The notes under the pieces: generated by a model
Databases searched by the model: none
The model's input: the letters and a program-made list of their open reading frames with translations, nothing else
What the model was told of the DNA's origin: nothing
Source of the DNA: JAICIG01 sp035532215
GTDB taxonomy: Bacteria; Planctomycetota; Planctomycetia; Pirellulales; JAICIG01
Assembly: GCA_035532215.1 (NCBI GenBank)
Contig: DATKRK010000083.1
Coordinates: 15,579 to 79,578 of the forward strand
Direction: 5' to 3'
Length of the DNA stretch: 64,000 nucleotides
Translations under genes and position numbers: made by a program
Part shown: positions 51,508 to 60,346 of the stretch, one piece after another
Numbering within the stretch: the first letter of the stretch is position 1
Layout of the letters: every line of letters starts with the position of its first letter

Positions 51508-53225
51508 TAGCGCATCCCTCCGGGCATCCGCGGTCCGGCGACCGCCGCGAAAAACAAATAACGCTCCAGCAACTCGCCGACGAGACACGCCGCGAACAGC
51601 ACCGAGCCGAAGATCAACGCTCGCCCCGGCTGCCACGGCGAGGTTTCCGTGAAGAGATGCGACAACTGAAACGCGGGCATGACGATGCCCCCCAGGACGC
51701 CGAGCGCGAACCGCGCGATCGCGACATTCGCCAATTCGCCCGTGACGAGCAACGCGGAGCGCCGCAGGGATGTCATGTTGCGGCTCAGCAAATGGCGCAG
51801 GAGCGAAGCCTCCCACACAAGCTTCGCCGCCGTGGCGGCCGTCAACGCCATGCACAACGGCCGGCCCGACTGTTGTGCGAAGCCGATCGTCGCCGGAGAC
51901 GGGCTCGCCGCGGCCAACGCCAGCGAGGCCAGCCAGAGCGTGGCAATTCCGAGGCAAACGGCCGTGAGCAAGAAGCGAATGCTGGTCCGCGCCGGATCCC
52001 ACAGTTCGCGTTGCGGCAGGGCGTAAATCATCACCGAGCAGAAAACGCCCGCTAAGCCTGCAACCGCCACGGCGCCGGCCAGCGGCGTCAGAAGCTCGCT
52101 CCGCGGATCGAGCGCCAGTGTGGCTGCGGCATACGTGCAGGCCAAGGCGGCGAAGGCGCCGAATGCGACGATCTCGCGGCTCAGCCAGGAATGCCGTAGC
52201 CCGAGCACGGCGCGGAACGCATATTGCGGCCGGCCTAAGTGGAGGATACTGGCGCCCAGGGCCAAAAGTCCGAACGCCAGCGCCGTCGCGGCGTTCAGCG
52301 GCCGCACCGCCGCCGCCGTCGCCGCGTCGCCCCACAGTTCGAGCGCCAGTCCCGCGGCAAACGCTCCCGCCGACAATTGCGTGAGCACCAGCATCAACAC
52401 CAAAGGCCAGTGCGGGTGCTGCGGCCGAGGATCGAAATAGTCGGCCGCCAGCAGGTTGCGCGGAAACGCCCGGCGCGTTTTGTAAACCGTCGCGGGCAAC
52501 GTGATTTGCGGATCGGGAGCGCCGGGCAGGAACAAAGTCGCTTCGGAGTCTTCCACGACTTGTTGTACGTCGACCAGCGTGATTGCGATTGCCTGGTGCG
52601 GGCAGGCCTGTACGCAGGCCGGCGCTTCGCCGACGGCCAACCGCGACGAGCACATGTCGCACTTGCGGACGATGCCTTTGCCGCGATGATACTTCGGCAC
52701 GTCGTACGGGCAGGCCAGCGTACAGTACTGACAGCCGAAGCATTGATCGTCGAGATGCCGAACGATGCCGGTGGCCGCGTCTTTTTCGTAAGCGTTCACC
52801 GGGCAGGCCTTCTGGCAAGCCGGTTCGAGGCAATGATGGCACGCCGTGGTGACGTGCTGCAACACCGGCAACGAGCGCGAGCCGCCGATCAGCAAGCCCA
52901 CGTCGCGCCAGGTCTCCCCTGCATCGAGGCCGTTAAGCGTATGACACGCGGTCACGCAGGCCTTGCAGCCCGAGCAGCGGTCGAGATCGACCTCGAAGGC
53001 GTACTGTTGCCCCGGCGCCGGCGGCGCGCTCGGCAGCAGCGAGCGATAAAGCTTGGCGCGAGCGGCGGCGCCGTCGGCCTCATGGATTTGGACGAAGCGT
53101 TCGACGGCGGACAGATCCTGCTGCGCGGCCAGCAACTCCTCGACCAGCGCGGCGCCGCGCGATACGAAATCGGTCGTTGGTCCCGCGTCGCTCGATTCGC
53201 GCGGATTGATTTCCGTCAACGGCAT
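51507..53225 (-). CDS. Fused DmsB-like ferredoxin and DmsC-like membrane anchor
   Basis: A 572-residue fusion. After an N-terminal extension (about 1-75) the DmsB-like part has four [4Fe-4S] motifs: CSGCKACVTAC, CHHCLEPACQKAC, CFGCQYCTLAC and CDMCSSRLAVGEAPACVQAC. From about residue 275 it is a DmsC/YnfH-like anchor with about eight membrane helices, e.g. FAAGLALELWGD and FGLLALGASILHL. It would carry electrons from the quinol pool to the nitrate reductase. I chose ATG 53225 because the longer frame is shadow and this one overlaps the next gene's stop (TAATG). DmsB and DmsC are normally separate polypeptides. Confidence 0.88.
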   Translation of the reverse strand: MPLTEINPRESSDAGPTTDFVSRGAALVEELLAAQQDLSAVERFVQIHEADGAAARAKLYRSLLPSAPPAPGQQYAFEVDLDRCSGCKACVTACHTLNGLDAGETWRDVGLLIGGSRSLPVLQHVTTACHHCLEPACQKACPVNAYEKDAATGIVRHLDDQCFGCQYCTLACPYDVPKYHRGKGIVRKCDMCSSRLAVGEAPACVQACPHQAIAITLVDVQQVVEDSEATLFLPGAPDPQITLPATVYKTRRAFPRNLLAADYFDPRPQHPHWPLVLMLVLTQLSAGAFAAGLALELWGDAATAAAVRPLNAATALAFGLLALGASILHLGRPQYAFRAVLGLRHSWLSREIVAFGAFAALACTYAAATLALDPRSELLTPLAGAVAVAGLAGVFCSVMIYALPQRELWDPARTSIRFLLTAVCLGIATLWLASLALAAASPSPATIGFAQQSGRPLCMALTAATAAKLVWEASLLRHLLSRNMTSLRRSALLVTGELANVAIARFALGVLGGIVMPAFQLSHLFTETSPWQPGRALIFGSVLFAACLVGELLERYLFFAAVAGPRMPGGMR

Positions 53226-56065
53226 TACGCCCTCGCCGGCTTCGCAGCCTGGAATTGCTCGGCGTGGATCCGCTCCGCGGCGACGCCGGCCAGCAGCAGA
53301 CCTTCGCGCAGCGAGTCCATGAAGTCGTTCGGGCCGCACAAGAAGCATTGCCGCGGGGCCAAGTCGCCCGCCAGCGCCTGCAAGCGGTCGACGCTCAAGC
53401 GACCGCAAGCTCCTCGCCAATTCACTTCAGGCTGCGAAAGCGACGCATGGTAGCTCAGCCAGGGCGAAGCGGCGGCCAACCGCGAACATTCTTGATGGAA
53501 CACGATATCGGCGGCCGTTCGCGCGCCATACGCGAACGCGCAGGGCAACTCCAGGCCGCGGTCTTTCAGCGACCGCAAGATGCTCATCATCGGCGTGATG
53601 CCGCTGCCGGCCGAAACGAGCAGCAGCGGCTCCCAATGCCGCTCGGGATCGAAATAGAAGCCGCCTTGCGGACCTCGCAGAGTGAACTCGGCGCCGCGCC
53701 GCGCATGGGCGAACAGGTGACGGGAAACCGTTCCCTCGGGATTCAGCTTGATCGTCAAATCGAGTTGCCCGCCGCGCTCGGGCGACGAGCTGACGGTGAA
53801 ATTGCGCCAATTTTCCTGCCCTTCGATTTCTACGCAGAGGCTGACGAACTTGCCCGGATAATCGAGCGTGATGCGGCCGGCCGAGTTGTCGAAGCGGAAG
53901 GTTCGCACGTCGGGCGTCTCCTCGATCACTTCGATGAGCGGCAACGCCGCGACCGCCGGCGCTGCGTGACGAGGCTTGTCCAAAACCGCCGGCGGCTTGC
54001 CGGCTGGCGTTTTCGGCGTCGTCTCGACTTTGATGAAAATCTTGCCGTCTTCCGCCAATGCCTCGTATCTAGCCAGGTTTTGGTTGGCTGGCTCCAGACT
54101 GCAACCGGTGCAGGCGTTGAATGTCCAACCGTGCCAAGGGCAAGTGACCACGCCGTTTTCGACGGTCCCTTGCGCCAAAGGCGCCCCCTCGTGCGGACAG
54201 GCGGCGTCGACGGCGTACACCTGGCCGTTCACGCGGAACAAGGCGATCGGCTTGCCGTTGACTTCGACCTCCAGGCCGGCATCCGCTTTCAAAGCGTCGT
54301 CTTCGGTCGCGTAGACAAAGCCGTCGCTCCGCGCATGCGTCTGCGCCTTTGACGCTGGGCCGGACGGCGATGCGCCGCTCTCTTCGTCGAGCCGCGCAAA
54401 AAAGCGCCGCAAGCCTGCGCAGCCGGGGCAGAACACCGGCGGGTCGATGCCGACGTGGCGGTGCTGGCAATTCTCGCACACCCAAATCGGCGGCCGGTAA
54501 TCGCCGTCGGCCGTTTTGACTCCCTCGTCGGCCGGCAGCCGCTCTCGCCAGTAGGCGCTGAACGTCTCCCCAGGACGGTGGTGCAGGTAGTAATCGGCGA
54601 CGACCTCTTCGATCACGTTCGGCAACTGGTCGACGTCGACCCCCAGGCGATACGGCCGGCCCATCTCGATCTGCCCGCCGATTCCGCCTCCCAGGAAGAC
54701 GTCGAACCCTTCGCGCGTGCCCACCAACCGCCGCACGCGCACGCCTTTCAAGCCGATATCAGCGGTGAAATGCTGCGCGCAGCTCGACGGGCAGCCGCTC
54801 ATGTGAATGCGAATCCCTTCGAGCTGGACCTTCTTCTTGCGCAGCTTTTCCAGCAGTTGGAACATGTGCCCCTTGGTTTCGGTGACGGCGATGTTGCAGA
54901 ACTGGCTGCCGGTGCAGGCCATGCTGTTGCGGTCGAACGAATCGGCGTGGACGCTCAGCCCGAGCGCCGCCGCATCGATCGCCGCGGCGTTTTTGAATTG
55001 CGCGGGGATGTTGACGACCGCGATGCCTTGCTCGTGCGTCGTCCGCAGCCGCCCGTCGCCCCATTTGGCGCTGAGGATCGCCAGTCCCTCGAGTTGTCGC
55101 CAGGAGAGCCGTCCCAGCGGCGCATTCAGCCCCATCGTCCAGAGTTGCCCCTCGCGCTGATGGAACCAGCCGATCAACTCGTCGTACGCGCTGGCGGGCG
55201 ACGGCTGTTCGGTCGAGCGTTCGAGCCGGAACGGCAACCGCTCGTCGAGCCAAGCCAGCACGCCCTCCGGTCCGATGTCGTCGACCAAAAAACAGAATCG
55301 GGCGGCATTGCGCTTTTCGCGCAAGCCTTTGGCGCGAAACAAATCCAAGAGCGCGCGCGTCACTTCGACCGTCTGTTCGAGCCGCACGAACACGGGCAGG
55401 CGCCGGGCCAGGTGCGGGGTCTGGCCTTGCGTGCCGGCGATCAGCAAGTGAAAGGCGGCTTCGCCCTGCGGCGTGCGCGTGGCGAGAAAGCTGATGTCTT
55501 GCGTCCAGAAATGCGCCGAATGATGCGGCGTTCCGTTCAAACAGATGTTCATTTTTCTCGGCAGGTCGGAATATTCGCGGCTGTCGAGAAAAATGGCCGT
55601 GATGTCGTGGCACAACTGCCGCGTATCGATCAGTTCGCCGGGCATCAAACCGCTGAACGGATGCCCGAACACGTTGCGGATGTTGTCGTGCCCGGTCTGC
55701 TTCGAGGTCAGCCCGACGCGCTGGAGCCGCTCGCTGACCTTGGGCAAATGCCGGATATCGAGTCCCTGCACTTGCAAATTCGCTCGGGTCGTGACGTCGA
55801 TCACTCCGTGACCGAATTCATAGGCCAGGTGCGCGACGGCTTTCGCCTGCGCCGCGGTCAGCTCGCCGGCCGTGACGCGGATGCGATTCATGTAACGGCC
55901 CGGCGCGTCTCGCTTGCGGTAGAAGAATCCGTACCACTTCATCCGCTCGAGATCGGCCTGGTCGATGTCTTTCATCGCCGTGCCGGCGGCGGCGTAACGC
56001 TGTACGTCGGCCCAGACGTCGAAGCCGTGCTTGGAGGCTTTCCAGATTTCCACGGGGTTGGACAT
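53225..56065 (-). CDS. Nitrite reductase fused to rubredoxin-like, Rieske and flavin reductase modules
   Basis: A 946-residue fusion. Residues 1-500 are a ferredoxin-type nitrite/sulfite reductase with the siroheme-[4Fe-4S] Cys pairs CTGSQFC (about 384-390) and CPSSC (about 424-428). A small zinc-ribbon/rubredoxin-like module follows (CENC, CPGC; about 528-551), then a Rieske [2Fe-2S] domain (CPHEGAPLAQG, CPWHGWTF; about 590-690), then a ferredoxin-NAD(P)H reductase module with FTVSSSP and SAGSGITP (about 700-940). No C-terminal plant-type [2Fe-2S] domain. It should reduce nitrite to ammonia with electrons from NAD(P)H; substrate (nitrite over sulfite) is inferred from the operon. The start is 53 bases from the transporter. 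Confidence 0.88.
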   Translation of the reverse strand: MSNPVEIWKASKHGFDVWADVQRYAAAGTAMKDIDQADLERMKWYGFFYRKRDAPGRYMNRIRVTAGELTAAQAKAVAHLAYEFGHGVIDVTTRANLQVQGLDIRHLPKVSERLQRVGLTSKQTGHDNIRNVFGHPFSGLMPGELIDTRQLCHDITAIFLDSREYSDLPRKMNICLNGTPHHSAHFWTQDISFLATRTPQGEAAFHLLIAGTQGQTPHLARRLPVFVRLEQTVEVTRALLDLFRAKGLREKRNAARFCFLVDDIGPEGVLAWLDERLPFRLERSTEQPSPASAYDELIGWFHQREGQLWTMGLNAPLGRLSWRQLEGLAILSAKWGDGRLRTTHEQGIAVVNIPAQFKNAAAIDAAALGLSVHADSFDRNSMACTGSQFCNIAVTETKGHMFQLLEKLRKKKVQLEGIRIHMSGCPSSCAQHFTADIGLKGVRVRRLVGTREGFDVFLGGGIGGQIEMGRPYRLGVDVDQLPNVIEEVVADYYLHHRPGETFSAYWRERLPADEGVKTADGDYRPPIWVCENCQHRHVGIDPPVFCPGCAGLRRFFARLDEESGASPSGPASKAQTHARSDGFVYATEDDALKADAGLEVEVNGKPIALFRVNGQVYAVDAACPHEGAPLAQGTVENGVVTCPWHGWTFNACTGCSLEPANQNLARYEALAEDGKIFIKVETTPKTPAGKPPAVLDKPRHAAPAVAALPLIEVIEETPDVRTFRFDNSAGRITLDYPGKFVSLCVEIEGQENWRNFTVSSSPERGGQLDLTIKLNPEGTVSRHLFAHARRGAEFTLRGPQGGFYFDPERHWEPLLLVSAGSGITPMMSILRSLKDRGLELPCAFAYGARTAADIVFHQECSRLAAASPWLSYHASLSQPEVNWRGACGRLSVDRLQALAGDLAPRQCFLCGPNDFMDSLREGLLLAGVAAERIHAEQFQAAKPARA

Positions 56066-56117
56066 GGAGTGGTTCTCTTTGGCGAGGGCGCGAAGGGAGA
56101 AAACGCCTCGGGCCGGC

Positions 56118-57485
56118 TCAGGCTTCGGCAGTCGCCAACTCGGCGGCGGACGCAGCCGCCGGCCGCAGGACGGGGCGGTCGGCCATTTCGGGGCGGGCGC
56201 CGAGCGAGACGGTAAAGCTCAAGAACGAGCAGGCGGTGACCGCCACGCCGAGCAGGAGCAGCGCCGTGGACCATTCGAGGCTCGAACTTTTGAATAGGAA
56301 TCCCGCGGCGACCGCGGCCGCATTTCCGCCGGCCCCGACGATGCCGGCCACCGAGCCGACCGCTCGAGGATTGATGAACGGCGCCACGGCGAACGTGGCG
56401 CCTTCCGACATCTGCACGAACAGACTGAACAAGACCAGGCTCGGTATCGCCGCCCAGAGCGTGCTCATCTGTGAAAACAGCATCAGCGTCAGCCCCTCGC
56501 AAAACAGCGCGGCGAACAGCCAGCGAACCCGGCCCGGCGGCCCCCAGCGGCGGCCGAACTTGTCGCCGAAGACGCCGCCCAAGGTGCGTGCGAAAATATT
56601 CATCAGGCCGAACAACCCGGCGATCAAACCGGCGGTTTGCAGGGCCTGCGCCGAATCCATCCGGCGAAACTCGTCGAAGTAATCGACGAAGTACAGCGCG
56701 GCGACATTGTTGATCGTCAGCTCGATGCCGAAGCACCCGCCGTACATGACAAACAAGGCCCACACGCGCGGATCGCGGCAGACCTCGAAAAAAGCGGCGC
56801 CGCTCGTCGCGGCCGGGGCCAGCTTGCCGGCGGCGCGCAACTCGCGAAAGTTCCCTTCGGGCGTGTCTTGCGTCAAGAAATAATAGGCGACCCCGGCCGC
56901 CGCGCACGTGATGCCGGCGACAATCATCGCCAACCGCCAGCCCGCTGCGCCGGAAAAGCCCAGCATGCCGACGAACAACGTGAAAGCCAAGGGCATGGCG
57001 AACTGCGCGGCTCCGCCGCCGAGATTGCCCCAACCCGCCGTGGTGGCGTTGGCCGTGCCGACGCAGTTGGGGGCGAACATCAGCGACGTGTGACACTGCG
57101 TAATCACGAACGAGGCGCCGATCGCGCCGATCAAGACGCGAAATAGCAGAAACGTCTTGAAGTCGTACGCCAACGCAATGCCCATCACCGGCAGCGAACC
57201 GAGCACCAAGAGCCACGTAAAGGCCAGTCGCGGGCCGATGCGATCGCAGAGCCAGCCGATCACGAGCCGCGCGAGAATGGTGATCGACACCGAGCCGATC
57301 ACGCACCAGCCCACTTGTTCCTTGCTGAGCTGCATTTGCTCGCGAATCACCGGCATCAAGGGGGCGATGCCGAACCACGCGAAAAAGCAAAGAAAGAACG
57401 CCAACCACGCCATGTGAAATGCACGCATGGCGGGCGTGGAAAAATTGAACCAGTCGATTCGTGCGGCTTGACCTTGCTGCGGCAT
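56118..57485 (-). CDS. MFS nitrate/nitrite transporter
   Basis: A 455-residue NarK/NasA-type transporter with twelve predicted helices. The nitrate signature regions G-x(3)-G...N, e.g. FNSTANATTAGWGNLGGG-like residues (TTAGWGNLGGGAAQFA) and IVGAGGNAAAVAAGFLF, are both present, as are Arg residues in TM2 and TM8 regions (LARLVIGW, NIFARTLGG). It takes up nitrate and perhaps exports nitrite. The ATG at 57485 has an AGGAG site about 10 bases upstream; ATG 57494 is alternative but has its ribosome site only 1 base away. It is the first gene of the minus-strand operon. Confidence 0.92.
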   Translation of the reverse strand: MPQQGQAARIDWFNFSTPAMRAFHMAWLAFFLCFFAWFGIAPLMPVIREQMQLSKEQVGWCVIGSVSITILARLVIGWLCDRIGPRLAFTWLLVLGSLPVMGIALAYDFKTFLLFRVLIGAIGASFVITQCHTSLMFAPNCVGTANATTAGWGNLGGGAAQFAMPLAFTLFVGMLGFSGAAGWRLAMIVAGITCAAAGVAYYFLTQDTPEGNFRELRAAGKLAPAATSGAAFFEVCRDPRVWALFVMYGGCFGIELTINNVAALYFVDYFDEFRRMDSAQALQTAGLIAGLFGLMNIFARTLGGVFGDKFGRRWGPPGRVRWLFAALFCEGLTLMLFSQMSTLWAAIPSLVLFSLFVQMSEGATFAVAPFINPRAVGSVAGIVGAGGNAAAVAAGFLFKSSSLEWSTALLLLGVAVTACSFLSFTVSLGARPEMADRPVLRPAAASAAELATAEA

Positions 57486-57874
57486 TTTTGACATGCTCCT
57501 GTTGCTACACCTCACCCGGATTACTACCGTTGGGAAACTGCGGGTATGCAGTCCGCGTACCCTCGGGGCGCGGGACGCCGTTTTTTTCGGAAAGCCGAAG
57601 CGATTTCGGCGCTTTCGTCGTCGCGAGAGCCGTCGCGCTGCCGAACTATCGCGCAGCGCCGCCCAGTCGTGAGGCAGCCGCCGGCGTTTCCTTGCTGGCG
57701 CGATTGTTTAATGACGCTTGACCAGACGACGTATTCCGCTAGCGCAAAACGCTTTACGGCATTTGGCCAGAGAACCGGCCGCGCCTTCTCCGCGGAATTG
57801 GAACGCCGTTTTCATAGGAGGTTCCGCTTGCACAAGCTTTTTTGCAGTTGGGCGGCGGACGGTAGGCGCTTCGT
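57486..57874. other. Divergent promoter region between nitrate operon and sensor kinase, with a dispersed repeat
   Basis: No gene is visible. The region must hold promoters in both directions. The part 57577-57715 is related to 61607-61720: a 30-bp core (57649-57678) matches 61671-61700 at 27 of 30 bases. I did not find a convincing sigma-54 or NtcA-like site. Confidence 0.6.
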
Positions 57875-59410
57875 ATGGCGGAATTGCGGTTGGTCAGAGA
57901 TGAGGATGAGGCAGTCCAAGAGAGCGATCCGCGAGACATCGCGCACCGGCTCGTCCGGCCGTTTGCCGCCCGTTACATGTTGGTGCTGGCCACCGTCGCG
58001 GTCTTGGTGATTGTCGACCAGGCGCTCATTCAGCCCCAATTGGTGCGGCTGAACTATCTGGCGCCGACGATCAACGTGGCGGGCCGCCAACGCATGCTGA
58101 GTCAAAAGCTGAGCAAAGAGGCCCTGGCCCTGGCGACCCTGGACGACGAGCCGGCGCGCAGCCGGCGCCGCCGCGAGTTGCTCTCCACGGTCAACCGTTG
58201 GGCGGCGGCCCATCGCGCGTTGCTGTTCGGGGACCGCGACGCAGACCTTCAACCGATCCGTTCGCCCGCGATCGTGGCGAGCCTGCGCGATTTGGAGCCT
58301 CACTTCCAGGCGATGCGAGCGGCCGCGACCACGCTGGCCAGCAACCATCCCGACAGCAACCATCCCGACAGCAACGCGGGCCGGTCGCCGGGAGACTCGC
58401 GCGCCGATTTGCAGGCCATCCTCGATCACGAGCCGGCGTATCTGAGCGGCATGGAACGCACCGTGGGGCTGTTGGAGTCGGCGTCTCGATCGCAAGTCGC
58501 GTGGCTCCGCGGCTGCGGCTTGATCGCGGCGGCCTTCGTGCTGCTCGTGCTCGTCGGGGTCTATTTCGCCGTCTTGCGGGCGGCCACGCAACTGGTCCGC
58601 CGCCAGGTCCGGCGCGAACTGCGGCAGCGCGCCGACGCTAAAATCCGCCTGCAACGGCTCTCCGCCGAGTTGGCCCATGCCTCGCGCGTCACCGCGCTGG
58701 GGCAACTGGCCACGGGACTGGCCCACGAAATCAATCAGCCTTTGGCGGCCATCGCCAATTATGCGAGCACCTGCGAACTGCTGCTCGATCGAGAGCTGCT
58801 CGCCGATCCGCGAGCGCGCCAGGCCGTTGCGGAAATGAGGCTCGCCGCGTCGCGGGCCGGGGCGATCGTGCGGCGGATGCGCAACTTCGTGCGGCCTGGC
58901 GCCCGACAGGCCCATTGCACCGAGCTGAACGACCTGGTGCGCGAGGTCGCCGAATTGTGCCGGCCCGAACTCACGCGATCCGACGTGGACTTGACGCTGG
59001 ATTTGACCGACGCGGCCACGCCGGTCTACGCCGACGCGTTGCAGATTCAGCAAGTGCTGGTCAACTTGTTCCAGAACGCGATCCAGGCCATGCTCGCTTT
59101 GCCGCGGAGCCAGCGCGCGCTGCGCGTCGGCAGCGCGGTCGGCGCCGGGCAAGTACAGCTCGACGTGGCCGACTCGGGACCGGGCTTTCCCGCCAGCGCC
59201 GAACAAGACGTGTTCGCTCCCTTTTTCACCACCAAGCCGGACGGCCTGGGCATGGGACTGTCGATCAGCCGTTCCATTATCGAACAGCACCAGGGACGCA
59301 TTTGGGCCGACGCCGGCGCCAACGGCGGCGCCGTGGTGCGATTCAGACTGCCGCTTTGCGGAAGGATTGCGACTCTCGATGGACTTCCAGCCCACGGTGT
59401 TTGTGGTTGA
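57875..59410 (+). CDS. Histidine kinase with PilJ/NarX-like sensor domain
   Basis: A 511-residue kinase. Helix one (about 34-51) and two (about 212-234) flank an extracytoplasmic domain with INVAGRQRMLSQKLSKEAL, the type IV pili methyl-accepting/NarX-like motif that in NarX-type sensors binds nitrate. A 15-bp tandem repeat encodes SNHPD twice in this domain. The kinase core has LAHEINQPLAAIANYAS (His284), an N box VLVNLFQNAIQAM, and GLGMGLSISRSII. It overlaps the response regulator by 32 bases. Its place divergent to the nitrate operon suggests nitrate or nitrite sensing. Confidence 0.88.
   Translation: MAELRLVRDEDEAVQESDPRDIAHRLVRPFAARYMLVLATVAVLVIVDQALIQPQLVRLNYLAPTINVAGRQRMLSQKLSKEALALATLDDEPARSRRRRELLSTVNRWAAAHRALLFGDRDADLQPIRSPAIVASLRDLEPHFQAMRAAATTLASNHPDSNHPDSNAGRSPGDSRADLQAILDHEPAYLSGMERTVGLLESASRSQVAWLRGCGLIAAAFVLLVLVGVYFAVLRAATQLVRRQVRRELRQRADAKIRLQRLSAELAHASRVTALGQLATGLAHEINQPLAAIANYASTCELLLDRELLADPRARQAVAEMRLAASRAGAIVRRMRNFVRPGARQAHCTELNDLVREVAELCRPELTRSDVDLTLDLTDAATPVYADALQIQQVLVNLFQNAIQAMLALPRSQRALRVGSAVGAGQVQLDVADSGPGFPASAEQDVFAPFFTTKPDGLGMGLSISRSIIEQHQGRIWADAGANGGAVVRFRLPLCGRIATLDGLPAHGVCG
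58340..58369. repeat. 15-bp tandem duplication inside the kinase gene
   Basis: AGCAACCATCCCGAC at 58340-58354 and 58355-58369, perfect and in frame, giving SNHPDSNHPD in the predicted extracytoplasmic part. A further partial AGCAAC follows. Confidence 0.85.
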
Positions 59411-60023
59411 CGACGATCGCCAGATGCGCGATTCGCTCGTGATGCTCTTGGAAACGCTGGGCTTTCCCGCCCGGTCGTTCGCCTCGGCCGGTGAATTCCA
59501 TCGCTTCTACGATCCGCCGTTGCCCGGCTGCCTGGTGCTCGACGTGCGAATGCCGCGTCAGACGGGCCTGGAACTTTACGAGCAATTGATTCGCGAAGGC
59601 AAGCGGCTGCCCGCGATCTTCATTACGGCGCACGCCGACGTGTCGACGGCCGTCTCGGCCATGAAATCCGGCGCTATCGAGTTTCTGGAGAAGCCGTTCG
59701 AGCAGGAAACGTTGCTCCAGCGAGTCAAGAACGCCTTGGCGTTGGACGCGGCTTGGCGCCGCCGCGAGGCGGAGTTCAAGGCGGTCGACGATCGCATCGC
59801 CAGTCTGAACGCCCGCGATCGAGAAACCTTGGAATGGATCCTCCGCGGCGCGTCGAACAAAGTGATGGCCGCGCGGCTGTTCATTTCCGAGCGGGCGGTC
59901 GAGATGCGCCGGGCCCGCCTGATGCGCAAGCTGCAAGTCGAATCGTTGGCCGAACTGATCGACTTGGCCGTGACCCACCGCGTGCTCGCCGAAATCTCCG
60001 ACGCCTCGGCCGTTGCTCGCTAA
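59379..60023 (+). CDS. FixJ-family response regulator
   Basis: A 214-residue regulator: receiver with acidic VVDDD (9-13), phosphoacceptor Asp55 in LVLDVRMPRQTG, Thr/Lys switch residues in ITAHAD and EKPF, and a C-terminal LuxR-type HTH (LNARDRETLEWILRGASNKVMAARL, about 140-205). The ATG at 59379 lies in the kinase gene; a GAAGGA site is about 13 bases upstream. Together with the kinase it forms a two-component system; targets are likely the neighbouring nitrate genes (inference). Confidence 0.9.
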   Translation: MDFQPTVFVVDDDRQMRDSLVMLLETLGFPARSFASAGEFHRFYDPPLPGCLVLDVRMPRQTGLELYEQLIREGKRLPAIFITAHADVSTAVSAMKSGAIEFLEKPFEQETLLQRVKNALALDAAWRRREAEFKAVDDRIASLNARDRETLEWILRGASNKVMAARLFISERAVEMRRARLMRKLQVESLAELIDLAVTHRVLAEISDASAVAR

Positions 60024-60346
60024 ATCGCCGTCCGCGATTCTGGAGCGCGCCCGTCAAAGTTTAGCGCCGGGTGGCATGCCTTCGCCGGCGCCAGCCGGCG
60101 TGGGCATGGCTGCATCGCCACGAGGATTGCATGTTTACCCGCTTGCTGCGCAAGCGTGAAAGCCTGCCGCTGAAAAAACGCAGTGCGGCGGTCGTTCCCG
60201 CCCGAAACGCGTTCCTGCCGATCGACAACAGGTCGAGCCGTCGATCGTCGGATAACGGGAAGGATGGAAACGGGTCCGTCCGCACTGCGTATTTTTCCGA
60301 TCCAAGCGATAGCGTATGACGCTTGGCCTAAATCCTTGCCATCCCT
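60024..60346. other. Gene-free stretch between the regulator and the TPR gene, with an inverted repeat
   Basis: Holds ACGCAGTGCGG (60178-60188) and its exact complement (60280-60290), with pairing that extends into flanking A/T runs with one mismatch, so a 120-130 bp element like a REPIN. A ccaagcg/cgcttgg pair lies just after it. No gene is seen. Confidence 0.6.
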
